Below are positions 41,181 through 48,898 of a stretch of DNA of 64,000 nucleotides, piece by piece. How positions within the stretch are numbered: the first letter of the stretch is position 1; each line of letters starts with the position of its first letter. Source of the DNA: Ponticoccus alexandrii (GTDB taxonomy: Bacteria > Pseudomonadota > Alphaproteobacteria > Rhodobacterales > Rhodobacteraceae); contig NZ_CP047166.1 in the NCBI RefSeq assembly GCF_016806125.1, positions 1,054,001 to 1,118,000 of the forward strand. The letters run 5' to 3'. Both the position numbers and the translations under genes were made by a program. Below the pieces are notes generated by a model that was given only the letters and a program-made list of their open reading frames with translations, searched no databases and was not told where the DNA came from.

Positions 41181-42782
41181 ATGGCCGAGGGTTACGATTA
41201 CATCATCGTCGGGGGCGGGTCTGCGGGCTGCGTGCTGGCCAACCGGCTGACCGAGGACAGCGTGTGCCGCGTGCTGCTGCTGGAGGCCGGGGGCAAGGAC
41301 AACCACCCGCTGATCCACATGCCCGTGGGCTTTGCCAAGATGACCACCGGACCGCTGACATGGGGCCTGACGACGGCCCCGCAAAAGCACGCCAACAACC
41401 GAGAGATCCCCTATGCACAGGCCCGCGTGATCGGCGGCGGGTCCTCCATCAATGCCGAGATCTACACGCGCGGCACGCCCTCCGATTACGACCGCTGGGT
41501 CGAGGAAGGCGCCGAGGGCTGGAGCTTCGACGAGATCCGCAAGTATTTCATCCGCTCCGAGGGCAACACCATGCTGGCGGGCGAATGGCACGGCACAGAG
41601 GGAGAGCTGGGCGTGTCCAACGTGCCCCAGCCGCAGCCGATGACGCGGGCCTTCGTGCAGGCCTGTCAGGAACGCGGCATCCCCTTCAACCCGGACTTCA
41701 ACGGCGCCGTGCAGGAGGGCTCTGGCCCCTACCAGACGACGACGAAGAACGGGCGGCGGTGTTCGGCGGCGGTGGGCTATCTTCGCCCCGCGATGAAACG
41801 GGCGAACCTGACGGTGAAGACCGGAGCATTGGTCAGGCGCATCGTGATCGAGAAGGGGCGCGCCACGGGGCTGGAATATTCCACCGGCGGCGCGGCAGAG
41901 GTGGCGCGGGCCGAAAGCGAGGTTCTGCTGACCTCGGGTGCCATCGGGTCGCCCAAGACGATGCTTCTGTCGGGCCTCGGACCTGCGGCGCATCTGCGGG
42001 AGATGGGCGTGCCGGTCGTGGCCGACCTGCCGGGCGTTGGCGAGAACCTTCAGGACCACTTCGGCATCGACATCGTGGGCGAGCTGACGGGGCACTACAG
42101 CCTCGACAAGTACAACAAGCTGCACTGGATGCTCTGGGCGGGCGCACAGTACATGCTGTTCAACACCGGGCCGGTGACGTCGAACGTGGTCGAGGGCGGG
42201 GCCTTCTGGTACTCGCGCGAGGGGCTTTCGACGCCGGACCTGCAGTTCCACTTCCTTGCGGGCGCCGGGGCCGAGGCGGGCGTGCCGAGCGTGCCCAAGG
42301 GCTCGTCGGGGGTCACTCTGAACAGCTACACGGTCCGGCCCAAGTCGCGCGGCACGGTGCGGCTGCGGTCGGCGCGGCCAGAGGATGCGGCGGTGGTCGA
42401 TCCGAACTTCCTTGCTGAACCCGACGACCTGCGTTGTTCCGTCGAGGGGGTGAAGATCAGCCGCGAGATCTTCGAACAGGCCGCGATGCAGAAGCACCTG
42501 CGCGCGATCCGCTTCCCCGGACCGGATGTGAAGACCCAGGCCGACTACGAGGCCTATGCCCGGCAGTACGGGCGCACCTCTTACCACCCGACCTGCACCT
42601 GCAAGATGGGCGCCGAAAGCGACCCGATGGCGGTGGTGGATTCGCAGCTGCGGGTGCGCGGCGTGGATGGTCTGCGGATCTGCGACAGCTCGGTGATGCC
42701 GAGCCTCGTGGGGTCCAACACCAATGCACCGACGATCATGATCGGCGAGAAGGCCGCCGATCTGGTGCGCGGAAACCGCTAG
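41181..42782 (+). CDS. GMC-family oxidoreductase, choline-dehydrogenase-like (2)
   Basis: A 533-residue FAD enzyme closely related to the one at 37393. It has DYIIVGGGSAGCVLANRLTEDS, IGGGSSINAEIYTRGTPSDYDRW, the C-terminal SYHPTCTCKMG (where the paralogue has DHHPVGTCRMG) and SNTNAPTIMIGEKAADL. The His-Pro of the active-site loop is retained. It is read from the O2 promoter region and ends at a rho-independent terminator. The pair probably arose by duplication and may have different substrates. Confidence 0.93.
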   Translation: MAEGYDYIIVGGGSAGCVLANRLTEDSVCRVLLLEAGGKDNHPLIHMPVGFAKMTTGPLTWGLTTAPQKHANNREIPYAQARVIGGGSSINAEIYTRGTPSDYDRWVEEGAEGWSFDEIRKYFIRSEGNTMLAGEWHGTEGELGVSNVPQPQPMTRAFVQACQERGIPFNPDFNGAVQEGSGPYQTTTKNGRRCSAAVGYLRPAMKRANLTVKTGALVRRIVIEKGRATGLEYSTGGAAEVARAESEVLLTSGAIGSPKTMLLSGLGPAAHLREMGVPVVADLPGVGENLQDHFGIDIVGELTGHYSLDKYNKLHWMLWAGAQYMLFNTGPVTSNVVEGGAFWYSREGLSTPDLQFHFLAGAGAEAGVPSVPKGSSGVTLNSYTVRPKSRGTVRLRSARPEDAAVVDPNFLAEPDDLRCSVEGVKISREIFEQAAMQKHLRAIRFPGPDVKTQADYEAYARQYGRTSYHPTCTCKMGAESDPMAVVDSQLRVRGVDGLRICDSSVMPSLVGSNTNAPTIMIGEKAADLVRGNR

Positions 42783-42812
42783 GACTCCTCCAATTCCTCC
42801 CGGCGGTCAGGA

Positions 42813-42845
42813 GGGGCGGTCCGATGGGCCGCCCTTTTGTTGTTC
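42813..42845 (+). terminator. Rho-independent terminator of GMC gene 2
   Basis: GGGGCGGTCC-GAT-GGGCCGCCC stem followed by TTTTGTTGTT, 31 bases after the stop. Confidence 0.88.
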
Positions 42846-42971
42846 GGGATGTGAGGGGCAGCTGGGCACCCTTTGCTTTGGAGGCAATGCCTCCCCGGCA
42901 TGAGGCTCAAGTCTCGATTGCTTGATCGCATCCAAGGCGACCAGTCCCGAAAAGTAATCTGGTTCCGTTTG

Positions 42972-43142
42972 CCACCCGGCGCGGAATCAAGGCCGCAGGC
43001 CGCCGCGCATCGTCGGGCCGTCCCGGGGCCCGGCGATTTGGCTGATCTTGGCGCGACCTGACGGGGTCGTACGGACTTTGCGGGGATAAAGTGCCGTCCT
43101 GAACCCGCAGGATCGCCGGACCACGGCCCGACGATGCGCGGC
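42972..43142 (+). repeat. MITE-like element with 20-bp terminal inverted repeats (copy 1)
   Basis: Left end GCCGCGCATCGTCGGGCCGT (43002-43021) and right end ACGGCCCGACGATGCGCGGC (43123-43142) are perfect reverse complements. Inner sequences (GGCCCGGCGAT and ATCGCCGGACC) extend the pairing, and internal short stems (CGACC/GGGTCG, ACTTT/AAAGT) can fold the middle. The homology with copy 2 begins about 30 bases before the left end (ACCCGGCGCGGAA). It has no coding capacity. It lies between the GMC2 terminator and the aldo/keto reductase gene. Confidence 0.85.
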
Positions 43143-43218
43143 TTTGCGTTGGTGTCCGCCGGCTAGGAGGTGAGGGTTGGGCGGAAGCGTCGCTCGACCG
43201 ACGTCCGCCCTGCCGCCC

Positions 43219-44037
43219 TCAGTCGAAGTCCGGCGCGTAGGGCACGAGGTCGCGCGACACGATCCGGTAGCCGGTCTTGGTCATCTCTTCGATCCGGTCC
43301 ATGTCCACCGAGGACAGGGTGAAATCCATCACCTCGAAGTTTGCCCGGATGTTGGCGGGCTTCGTCGACATCGTGTTGATACTGACGCCCTTCTGCAGGA
43401 TCCAGCGCAGCACCACTTGCGCGGCGCTCTTGCCGTAAGCCGCGCCGATCTCGCCGAAGATCGCGTGCTTGAAGACCTCGCCCCGCGCCACCGAACAGTA
43501 GGAGGCCAGCGGAATCCCCGTCTCGGCCGCAGCCGCCAGCAGGACGTTCTGATTGAGCAGCGGATGGAACTCGACCTGATTGGTGACCAGCGGCGCCTCT
43601 ACGATCGCCTTTGCGTCCCGCATCATCTGCGCGGTGTAGTTGGAAATGCCGATGTGCCTTGCCAGACCCCGGTCGTGCGCCTTCTGCAACTGCTCCAGCG
43701 AGAGGCGGATGTCGCCGCCCGGTGTCGGCCAGTGCAACAGCAGAACGTCGGCCTGATCCACCTGCAGCGCCTTCAGGCTGGCCTCGACCGAGGGCAGAAA
43801 GGCCTCTTCGGTGAAGTTCTCGACGCCCACCTTGGTGGTGATCAGCAGGTCCTCGCGCGGCAGACCCGTCTCCTTCAGCGCCGCGCCCGTCTCTGCCTCG
43901 TTGCCGTACATCTGCGCGGTGTCGAAGGCGCGGTAGCCCGCCTCTGTGGCGGTACGCACCGCATCGCGAAGCTCTTGGCCTTTCAGCGGGAATGTTCCGA
44001 AACTGCGCTGGTAGGTCTTTTCGAAGTAGATGGTCAA
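43219..44037 (-). CDS. Aldo/keto reductase (1)
   Basis: A 272-residue NAD(P)H-dependent carbonyl reductase of the 2,5-diketo-gluconate-reductase type. The catalytic Asp and Tyr lie in FDTAQMYGNE, the Lys in ITTKVGVEN and the His in VLLLHWP. The cofactor segment is STKPANIRANFE. The best start is a TTG at 44037 preceded by AAGGAAGGAC; upstream codons lack support. It is divergent from the CoA-transferase gene and shares operator O3. It probably reduces or oxidises an aldehyde or hydroxy-keto intermediate of the pathway. Confidence 0.9.
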   Translation of the reverse strand: MTIYFEKTYQRSFGTFPLKGQELRDAVRTATEAGYRAFDTAQMYGNEAETGAALKETGLPREDLLITTKVGVENFTEEAFLPSVEASLKALQVDQADVLLLHWPTPGGDIRLSLEQLQKAHDRGLARHIGISNYTAQMMRDAKAIVEAPLVTNQVEFHPLLNQNVLLAAAAETGIPLASYCSVARGEVFKHAIFGEIGAAYGKSAAQVVLRWILQKGVSINTMSTKPANIRANFEVMDFTLSSVDMDRIEEMTKTGYRIVSRDLVPYAPDFD

Positions 44038-44112
44038 AGCGGCGTCCTTCCTTATGCGCGACCCCGGGGCCAATTCTCCCTTGATCGAGTCGCGGATTTC
44101 ATCGTACCACAA

Positions 44113-44128
44113 ATAACCAATTGGTTAC
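44113..44128. promoter_or_regulatory. TetR-type operator O3
   Basis: ATAACC-AATT-GGTTAC, with a perfect palindromic core TAACCAATTGGTTA, in the divergent promoter between aldo/keto reductase 1 (start 44037) and the CoA-transferase (start 44146). Confidence 0.8.
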
Positions 44129-44145
44129 AAAGGGGGCAAGGTCGG

Positions 44146-45723
44146 ATGTCGAAGGTGATGACAGCGGAGGAGGCCGTCAGCCATATCGCAAGCGGGGCTG
44201 TCGTGGCGGTCAACTCGTCGAGTGGGCTGTGCTGCCCCGATGCGGTGCTGGCGGCGCTGGGAGAGCGGTTCGACCGTGAGGGCGCGCCGCGCGACCTGAC
44301 CTCGATCCACCCGATCGCGGCGGGGGATTTCTTTGGCACCAAGGGCGTGGACCACATCGCCAAGCCGGGGATGCTCAGCCGGATCATCGGCGGGTCCTAC
44401 CCCTCGGGGCCGACCAAGGCGGAGCCGCCGCTGATCTGGCAGATGATCACCGGCAATCAGGTCAAGGCGTGGAACGTGCCTTCTGGGATCGTCTTCGACA
44501 TGCTGCGCGAGGGCGCGGCCAAGCGCCCCGGCGTGCTGACAAAGGTGGGGCTGAAGACCTTCGTCGACCCGGACCTCGAAGGCTGCGCCATGAACGAGGC
44601 GGCGAAAGCCGAATCCATCGTCGAGCATCGTGAGTTCGACGGCGAGGACTGGCTTTATTTCCGCGCGCTGAAGCCCGACGTGGCGATCATCCGGGCCAGC
44701 ACGGCGGATGAGCGCGGCAACCTGACCTTCGAACAGGAGGGCGCGGTGCTGGGCGCGATGGAGATGGCGCTGGCGGCCCGCAACAACGGCGGCAAGATCA
44801 TCGCGCAGGTGCGGCGGATCGCGGCCAATGGCTCGCTCAACGCGCATGACGTGCGGGTGCCGGGCATCCTCGTCGACATGATCGTCGAGGCGCCCGAGCA
44901 GTTGCAGACCACCGCGACGCTTTACGATCCCGCCATCTCGGGCGAGCTGGTGCGCCCGCTGGATACCTTCCAGACGCCCGAGTTCAACATCGGCAAGGTC
45001 ATCGCCCGTCGCGTCGCGCAAGAGCTGCGGCAGGGCTGGGCGGTCAACATCGGCTTCGGCATCTCGGCCAATGTGCCCCGCATCCTTGTCGAAGAGGGTC
45101 AGCACGGCGCCGTCACATGGATGATCGAGCAGGGCGCGGTGGGGGGCATCCCGCTTCTGGACTTCAAATTCGGCTGCGCCGCCAATGCCGAGGCCTTCGT
45201 CGCCTCGCCGCACCAGTTCTGCTACTTTCAGGCGGGCGGTTTCGACGCCTCGCTGCTGTCCTTCCTCGAGGTCGGGCGCGACGGGTCGGTGAACGTCTCG
45301 CGCCTGTCCGCGACGCCGCACCGGACCGCCGGGGCCGGGGGCTTTGTCGACATCACCGCGCGGGCGCGGAAGATCGTCTTCTCGGGCATGTTCAACGCGG
45401 GCGCCAAGATGCGCGCCGAGGGCGGCAAGCTGGTGATCGACATCGAGGGCAAGATCGCCAAGTTCGTGGACGCGGTGGATCAGGTGTCCTTCTCGGGCGC
45501 GCGGGCGCTGGAGCAGGGGCAGGACGTGACCTACGTGACCGAGCGCTGCGTGATCCGGCTGATCGAGGGGCGCCTGACGGTGACCGAGGTGGCGCCGGGG
45601 CTGGATCTGAAGCGTGACGTGCTGGATCAGGCGGCGACGGAACTGCTGGTCGCCGACGACCTGCGCGAGATGGACGGCGCCCTGTTCCGCCCCGAGGCTC
45701 TGGGCCTGAGGTTGCGGGCATGA
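44146..45723 (+). CDS. Fused alpha-beta acyl-CoA:acetate/3-ketoacid CoA-transferase
   Basis: A 525-residue family I CoA-transferase with the alpha-like half (MTAEEAVSHIASGAVVAVNSSSG, residues 1-240) and beta-like half joined. The likely catalytic Glu is Glu328 in TWMIEQGAVGG, and the N-terminal loop with AVNSSSG binds CoA. Such single-chain enzymes resemble YdiF or propionate CoA-transferase. It transfers CoA to a carboxylic acid to start degradation. Operator O3 lies 18 bases upstream. Its stop overlaps the enoyl-CoA hydratase ATG. Confidence 0.9.
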   Translation: MSKVMTAEEAVSHIASGAVVAVNSSSGLCCPDAVLAALGERFDREGAPRDLTSIHPIAAGDFFGTKGVDHIAKPGMLSRIIGGSYPSGPTKAEPPLIWQMITGNQVKAWNVPSGIVFDMLREGAAKRPGVLTKVGLKTFVDPDLEGCAMNEAAKAESIVEHREFDGEDWLYFRALKPDVAIIRASTADERGNLTFEQEGAVLGAMEMALAARNNGGKIIAQVRRIAANGSLNAHDVRVPGILVDMIVEAPEQLQTTATLYDPAISGELVRPLDTFQTPEFNIGKVIARRVAQELRQGWAVNIGFGISANVPRILVEEGQHGAVTWMIEQGAVGGIPLLDFKFGCAANAEAFVASPHQFCYFQAGGFDASLLSFLEVGRDGSVNVSRLSATPHRTAGAGGFVDITARARKIVFSGMFNAGAKMRAEGGKLVIDIEGKIAKFVDAVDQVSFSGARALEQGQDVTYVTERCVIRLIEGRLTVTEVAPGLDLKRDVLDQAATELLVADDLREMDGALFRPEALGLRLRA

Positions 45724-46493
45724 GCGGCTTCGACCTCGACGTCGCCGGTGCTGTCGGCGTTCTGCGCATCGACCGCGAGGACAAGCGCAACGCGCTGGAT
45801 GCCGGGATGGTCGATGCGCTGGGCGACCTCTGCCGCCAGATCGAGCGGCGCAGCGACATCGATGTGGTGATCCTGACCGGCAAGGGGCGCAGCTTCTGCG
45901 CCGGTGGGGACATCAAGGCGTGGTCGGACGAGAGTGCGACGGCCTTCGGGCGCCACTGGGTGCGCGACGGGCACGAGACCTTCGACAGGCTCGCCCGCCT
46001 GCGCCAGCCGGTGATCGCGGTGCTGAACGGCCACGCCTTGGGCGGCGGGCTGGAACTGGCCGCCTGCGCCGACTACCGCGTGGCCGAGGCGCATGTGAAG
46101 ATCGGCCAACCCGAGTCCGGCCTTGGCATCATCGCAGGCTGGTCCGGCACGCAGCGCGCGGTGCGTCGCTTCGGCGCGCAGGCGGTGCGGCGGATGGCGC
46201 TGATGGGCGAGGTCTTCTCGGCGGAAGAGGCCATGGCGCTTGGCGTGGTGGATGCGGTGGCCGAAACGGGCGAGGGGCTGGCCCGGGGGCGGGCGCTGGC
46301 CGAGACGCTGTTGAAGCGCGGACCGCAGGCGACCGAACTGACCAAGATGTTGATCAACGCCGCCGAGGGCGAAGAGCGCGAGCGGGTGCTGGAAAGCCTC
46401 GCCGGTCGTCTTGCCGCCTCCGGCGCCGAGTTGCGCGAGGGCGTGGCGGCCTTCTTCGACAAGCGCCCCGCCGATTTCCCGAGGGAGGGTTGA
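45720..46493 (+). CDS. Enoyl-CoA hydratase/isomerase
   Basis: A 257-residue crotonase-fold protein. The oxyanion hole is formed by GRSFCAGGDIKAW (residues about 58-70) and GHALGGGLELAACADYRVA (about 104-122); the Glu in KIGQPESGLGIIAGWSGTQR is a likely catalytic residue. It hydrates or isomerises an acyl-CoA produced by the CoA-transferase and dehydrogenase. The ATG overlaps the CoA-transferase stop (ATGA), and a Dabb gene follows directly. Confidence 0.93.
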   Translation: MSGFDLDVAGAVGVLRIDREDKRNALDAGMVDALGDLCRQIERRSDIDVVILTGKGRSFCAGGDIKAWSDESATAFGRHWVRDGHETFDRLARLRQPVIAVLNGHALGGGLELAACADYRVAEAHVKIGQPESGLGIIAGWSGTQRAVRRFGAQAVRRMALMGEVFSAEEAMALGVVDAVAETGEGLARGRALAETLLKRGPQATELTKMLINAAEGEERERVLESLAGRLAASGAELREGVAAFFDKRPADFPREG

Positions 46494-46805
46494 ATGATCC
46501 GGCATCTGGTACACCTGCGGTTCCGCGACGACGTCAGCGCGGCCGAGAAGCAGGCGCTTTACGATCGGCTTGCGGGGCTGGGCGGGCATATCGACGGCAT
46601 CCTCGACTTTCAGAGCCGTCGGAACGTGTCGGTCGAGACGCCCTTGGTGCGCGGCTTCCTCGACATGTTCTGGCTGGATTTCCTGGATCTCGCGGTGCGG
46701 GACGCCTACCTCGTGGACCCCGAGCATCAGGCCATCGGCGCGGATATCGTCGCCTGTCTGGAGGGCGGGGCGGAGGGCGTCTTCGTCTGCGATGTCGAGG
46801 TGTGA
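46494..46805 (+). CDS. Dabb (stress-responsive A/B barrel) protein
   Basis: A 103-residue dimeric alpha/beta-barrel protein: MIRHLVHLRFRDDVSAAEKQALYDRLAGLGGHIDGILDF, then WLDFLDLAVRDAYLVDPEHQAI, the typical order. Its ATG follows the hydratase stop immediately. Dabb proteins include enzymes such as aldolases or cyclases and stress proteins; the role in the pathway is unknown. It is the last gene of the CoA-transferase operon. Confidence 0.88.
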   Translation: MIRHLVHLRFRDDVSAAEKQALYDRLAGLGGHIDGILDFQSRRNVSVETPLVRGFLDMFWLDFLDLAVRDAYLVDPEHQAIGADIVACLEGGAEGVFVCDVEV

Positions 46806-46896
46806 GGGGGTGGGCTGACGACGCCCCCTCTGTCCAATGCCGCAAACAACGCGCGACCAAGTCCTGACATCGTCAAAAACGCGACCTTCCCGACTT

Positions 46897-47066
46897 GCAC
46901 CCGGCGCGGAAGCAAGGCGAAGCCGCCGCGCATCGCCGGGCCGTCCCGGGGCCCGGCGATTTGGCTGATGTTGGCGCGACCTGTCTGAAGTCACACGGAC
47001 TTGGCGAGGATAAAGTGCCTTCCTGACCCCTCAGGGTCGCCGGACCACGGCCCAGCGATGCGCGGC
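46897..47066 (+). repeat. MITE-like element with 20-bp terminal inverted repeats (copy 2)
   Basis: Left end GCCGCGCATCGCCGGGCCGT (46925-46944) and right end ACGGCCCAGCGATGCGCGGC (47047-47066). They pair with one mismatch. Compared with copy 1, the T-A pair in the middle of the stem is changed to C-G on both arms (a compensatory change), which argues for selection on structure. It is in the same orientation as copy 1, 3.9 kb away, and shares the ACCCGGCGCGGAA leader. Confidence 0.85.
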
Positions 47067-47264
47067 TTGGTAAGAGGGGTGTGCTTGTCCGTTGTCGCTT
47101 GGCTGTCGATCGTGCGATCTGACCGGTCTGCCATGATGCATCAAGCAGGACTAGGATCAGTCAATCCGTAGTCCCTTGTTCGGTCGAGCCTGTCCGCATG
47201 CGTGCTGGGAAACTTACACTCGGCAAACGTGCCGGAGGGCTTCGCCTCAGAAAGCGTGCTGGAA

Positions 47265-47284
47265 AGCCTGCTCTCAAGCAGGCT
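47265..47284 (-). terminator. Hairpin after the MaoC gene
   Basis: AGCCTGC-TCTCAA-GCAGGCT, followed on the minus strand by TTTCC. It is a likely weak terminator for the MaoC/aldo-keto reductase 2 unit. Confidence 0.6.
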
Positions 47285-47302
47285 CCCACGCCGCACCCGC
47301 CC

Positions 47303-47758
47303 TCACACGTAGACCATCAGCGCATTCGTTCCCTGCTGCACCGTCTCGCCCCTCTGGTTGGTCACGTCGAAACGCAGCGTGGCCACGCCGCGCTTGTCGT
47401 CCGAGGTCGCCCGCAGTGCCTCGACCGTGATCACTACGCCGATGGTGTCGCCCGCCAGCACCGGGCCGGAGAACTGCCAGTCCCAGCCCAGCGAGGCCAT
47501 GGCCTCGAACTGCGCCCCGGCCTGGTTCTTCAGCCCGTCAACCAGCGACAAAACCAGCAGGCCATGCGCCACACGGGCCGCGAAGCCGTGGCGCTGCGCC
47601 GCCTTCGTGTCCATGTGAATCTCGAAGCGGTCGCCGGTCATCTCGGCGAAGGCGTCGATCAGCGCGGTGGAGACATGGCGGCGCCCGGTCTCGATCCGGT
47701 CGCCCACTTGCAAGGCGGCCAGACCGTAGCGGCCCGGCGGCAGGGTGCGCCCGCTCAT
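47303..47758 (-). CDS. MaoC-family dehydratase
   Basis: A 151-residue hot-dog-fold hydratase. The motif ALIDAFAEMTGDRFEIHMD (with the conserved Asp and His, as in R-specific enoyl-CoA hydratases), AAQRHGFAARVAHGLLVLSL and SGPVLAGDTIGVVITV are typical. It hydrates an enoyl-CoA or acts on a related branched acid. Its ATG overlaps the stop of the aldo/keto reductase gene (47755-47758), so both belong to one operon under operator O4. Confidence 0.9.
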   Translation of the reverse strand: MSGRTLPPGRYGLAALQVGDRIETGRRHVSTALIDAFAEMTGDRFEIHMDTKAAQRHGFAARVAHGLLVLSLVDGLKNQAGAQFEAMASLGWDWQFSGPVLAGDTIGVVITVEALRATSDDKRGVATLRFDVTNQRGETVQQGTNALMVYV

Positions 47759-48768
47759 GGTGTCGGTGCGTCTTCGCGCAAGAGACCCTTGGCCTTCAGG
47801 TCCGCCCAGAACTCCGCCGGGATCGGGTGGCTGAACCACGCGAGGTTCTTCTGCAACTGCTCGACCGTGCGGGTGCCCGCGATGAAGCTGGGGATTGCTG
47901 TGTGCGCAACGACGAATTGCAGCGCGGCGGCGGGAAGCGGCACGTTGTGCTCGGCGCAGACGGCCTCGATCTTGCGCACCCGGTCCATGATCTCGGCGGG
48001 GGCGGGGGCGTAGTTGTACTTCGCGCCCTCGGTCGCGCCGGTGGCGAGGATACCCGAGTTGAAGCCGCCGCCCACCACAACTGCCGCGCCGCGTTCCTCG
48101 CAAAGCGGCAGGAAGGTATCGAGGCTGTCCTGCTCCAGCAGCGTATAGCGCCCGGCCAGCAGGAAGCAGTCGAAGTCGCGCTGTTCGAGGGCGGTCTGGC
48201 AGACCTCCCACTCGTTCACGCCGACTCCGATGGCCTTGACCACACCCTGATCGCGCAGGTCCGAGAGGGCCTTCCATGCGCCGTCCATGGCCTGCCTGAA
48301 GACCTCGGGCTGCTCGGCGCCGCGGGTGAAGACGTCGATGTCGTGGATGAAGACGATGTCCATATGCTCGAGGTTCAGCCGCTGCAGGCTGTCCTCGAAG
48401 CTGCGCATGGTGCCGTCGTAGCTGTAGTCGAAGTTCAGCGTGAAGCGGCCCGCGTTGGTCCAGGGGGCATAGTCGATGTCCTGCTTGCGCGCGGGCTTCA
48501 GCACCCGCCCGACCTTCGACGACAGCACGAAATCGTCGCGGTTCTTCCAGCGCAGCGAGTGGCCGGTGCGCAGTTCCGCCAGCCCGTGGCCGTACATCGG
48601 CGCGGTGTCGTAGTAGCGCACGCCGGCATCCCACGCGCCTTGGATCATCCCGTCCGAGGTCTCTTCGTCGATCTCGCGAAAGATGTTGCCGATGGGCGCG
48701 GTGCCGAATCCGAAGGCCGTGACCTCCAGATCCGTGCGGCCGAATTTCACCTTGGCGTCGGGCTTCAT
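47755..48768 (-). CDS. Aldo/keto reductase (2), aldose/pyridoxal dehydrogenase-like
   Basis: A 337-residue aldo/keto reductase of the D-threo-aldose 1-dehydrogenase / pyridoxal 4-dehydrogenase type. It has VTAFGFGTAPIGNIFREID, VRYYDTAPMYGHGLAE (catalytic Asp and Tyr), VLSSKVGRVLKP (Lys) and MDIVFIHDID (His). FIAGTRTVEQLQKNLAW is the cofactor-binding end. These enzymes oxidise aldoses such as L-fucose to lactones, which fits the nearby sugar importer. It is preceded by operator O4. Confidence 0.88.
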   Translation of the reverse strand: MKPDAKVKFGRTDLEVTAFGFGTAPIGNIFREIDEETSDGMIQGAWDAGVRYYDTAPMYGHGLAELRTGHSLRWKNRDDFVLSSKVGRVLKPARKQDIDYAPWTNAGRFTLNFDYSYDGTMRSFEDSLQRLNLEHMDIVFIHDIDVFTRGAEQPEVFRQAMDGAWKALSDLRDQGVVKAIGVGVNEWEVCQTALEQRDFDCFLLAGRYTLLEQDSLDTFLPLCEERGAAVVVGGGFNSGILATGATEGAKYNYAPAPAEIMDRVRKIEAVCAEHNVPLPAAALQFVVAHTAIPSFIAGTRTVEQLQKNLAWFSHPIPAEFWADLKAKGLLREDAPTP

Positions 48769-48783
48769 GGCGGACTCCCATAA

Positions 48784-48799
48784 GTAACTGTATGGTTAT
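48784..48799. promoter_or_regulatory. TetR-type operator O4
   Basis: GTAACT-GTAT-GGTTAT, 15 bases upstream of the aldo/keto reductase 2 start. It matches the consensus at 10 of 12 half-site positions. Confidence 0.7.
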
Positions 48800-48868
48800 T
48801 AATGCACAGTTCGGAGGGCGGTTCAAGCGATGCCGCGTCTTGACCGTGGCGGGAATCGGCTCTATCAA

Positions 48869-48884
48869 GTAACCGATTGGTTAC
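48869..48884. promoter_or_regulatory. TetR-type operator O5
   Basis: GTAACC-GATT-GGTTAC, a perfect match to the consensus, 14 bases before the acyl-CoA dehydrogenase start chosen here. O4 and O5 thus face the two divergent transcription units, 85 bases apart (centre to centre). Confidence 0.8.
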
Positions 48885-48898
48885 TGATGGGGCCGGGG

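Larger units (their letters stand above)
46806..47302. other. Intergenic region with MITE copy 2
   Basis: About 500 bases between two convergent transcription units. It contains the second 142-bp inverted-repeat element (46925-47066) and a hairpin just beyond the MaoC gene. No gene is supported. Confidence 0.6.

Noticed and set aside
43177-44145. N-terminal extension of the CoA-transferase frame
   Set aside because: The frame is open upstream but overlaps the aldo/keto reductase gene antisense and the promoter with operator O3. Family similarity begins at the ATG at 44146.
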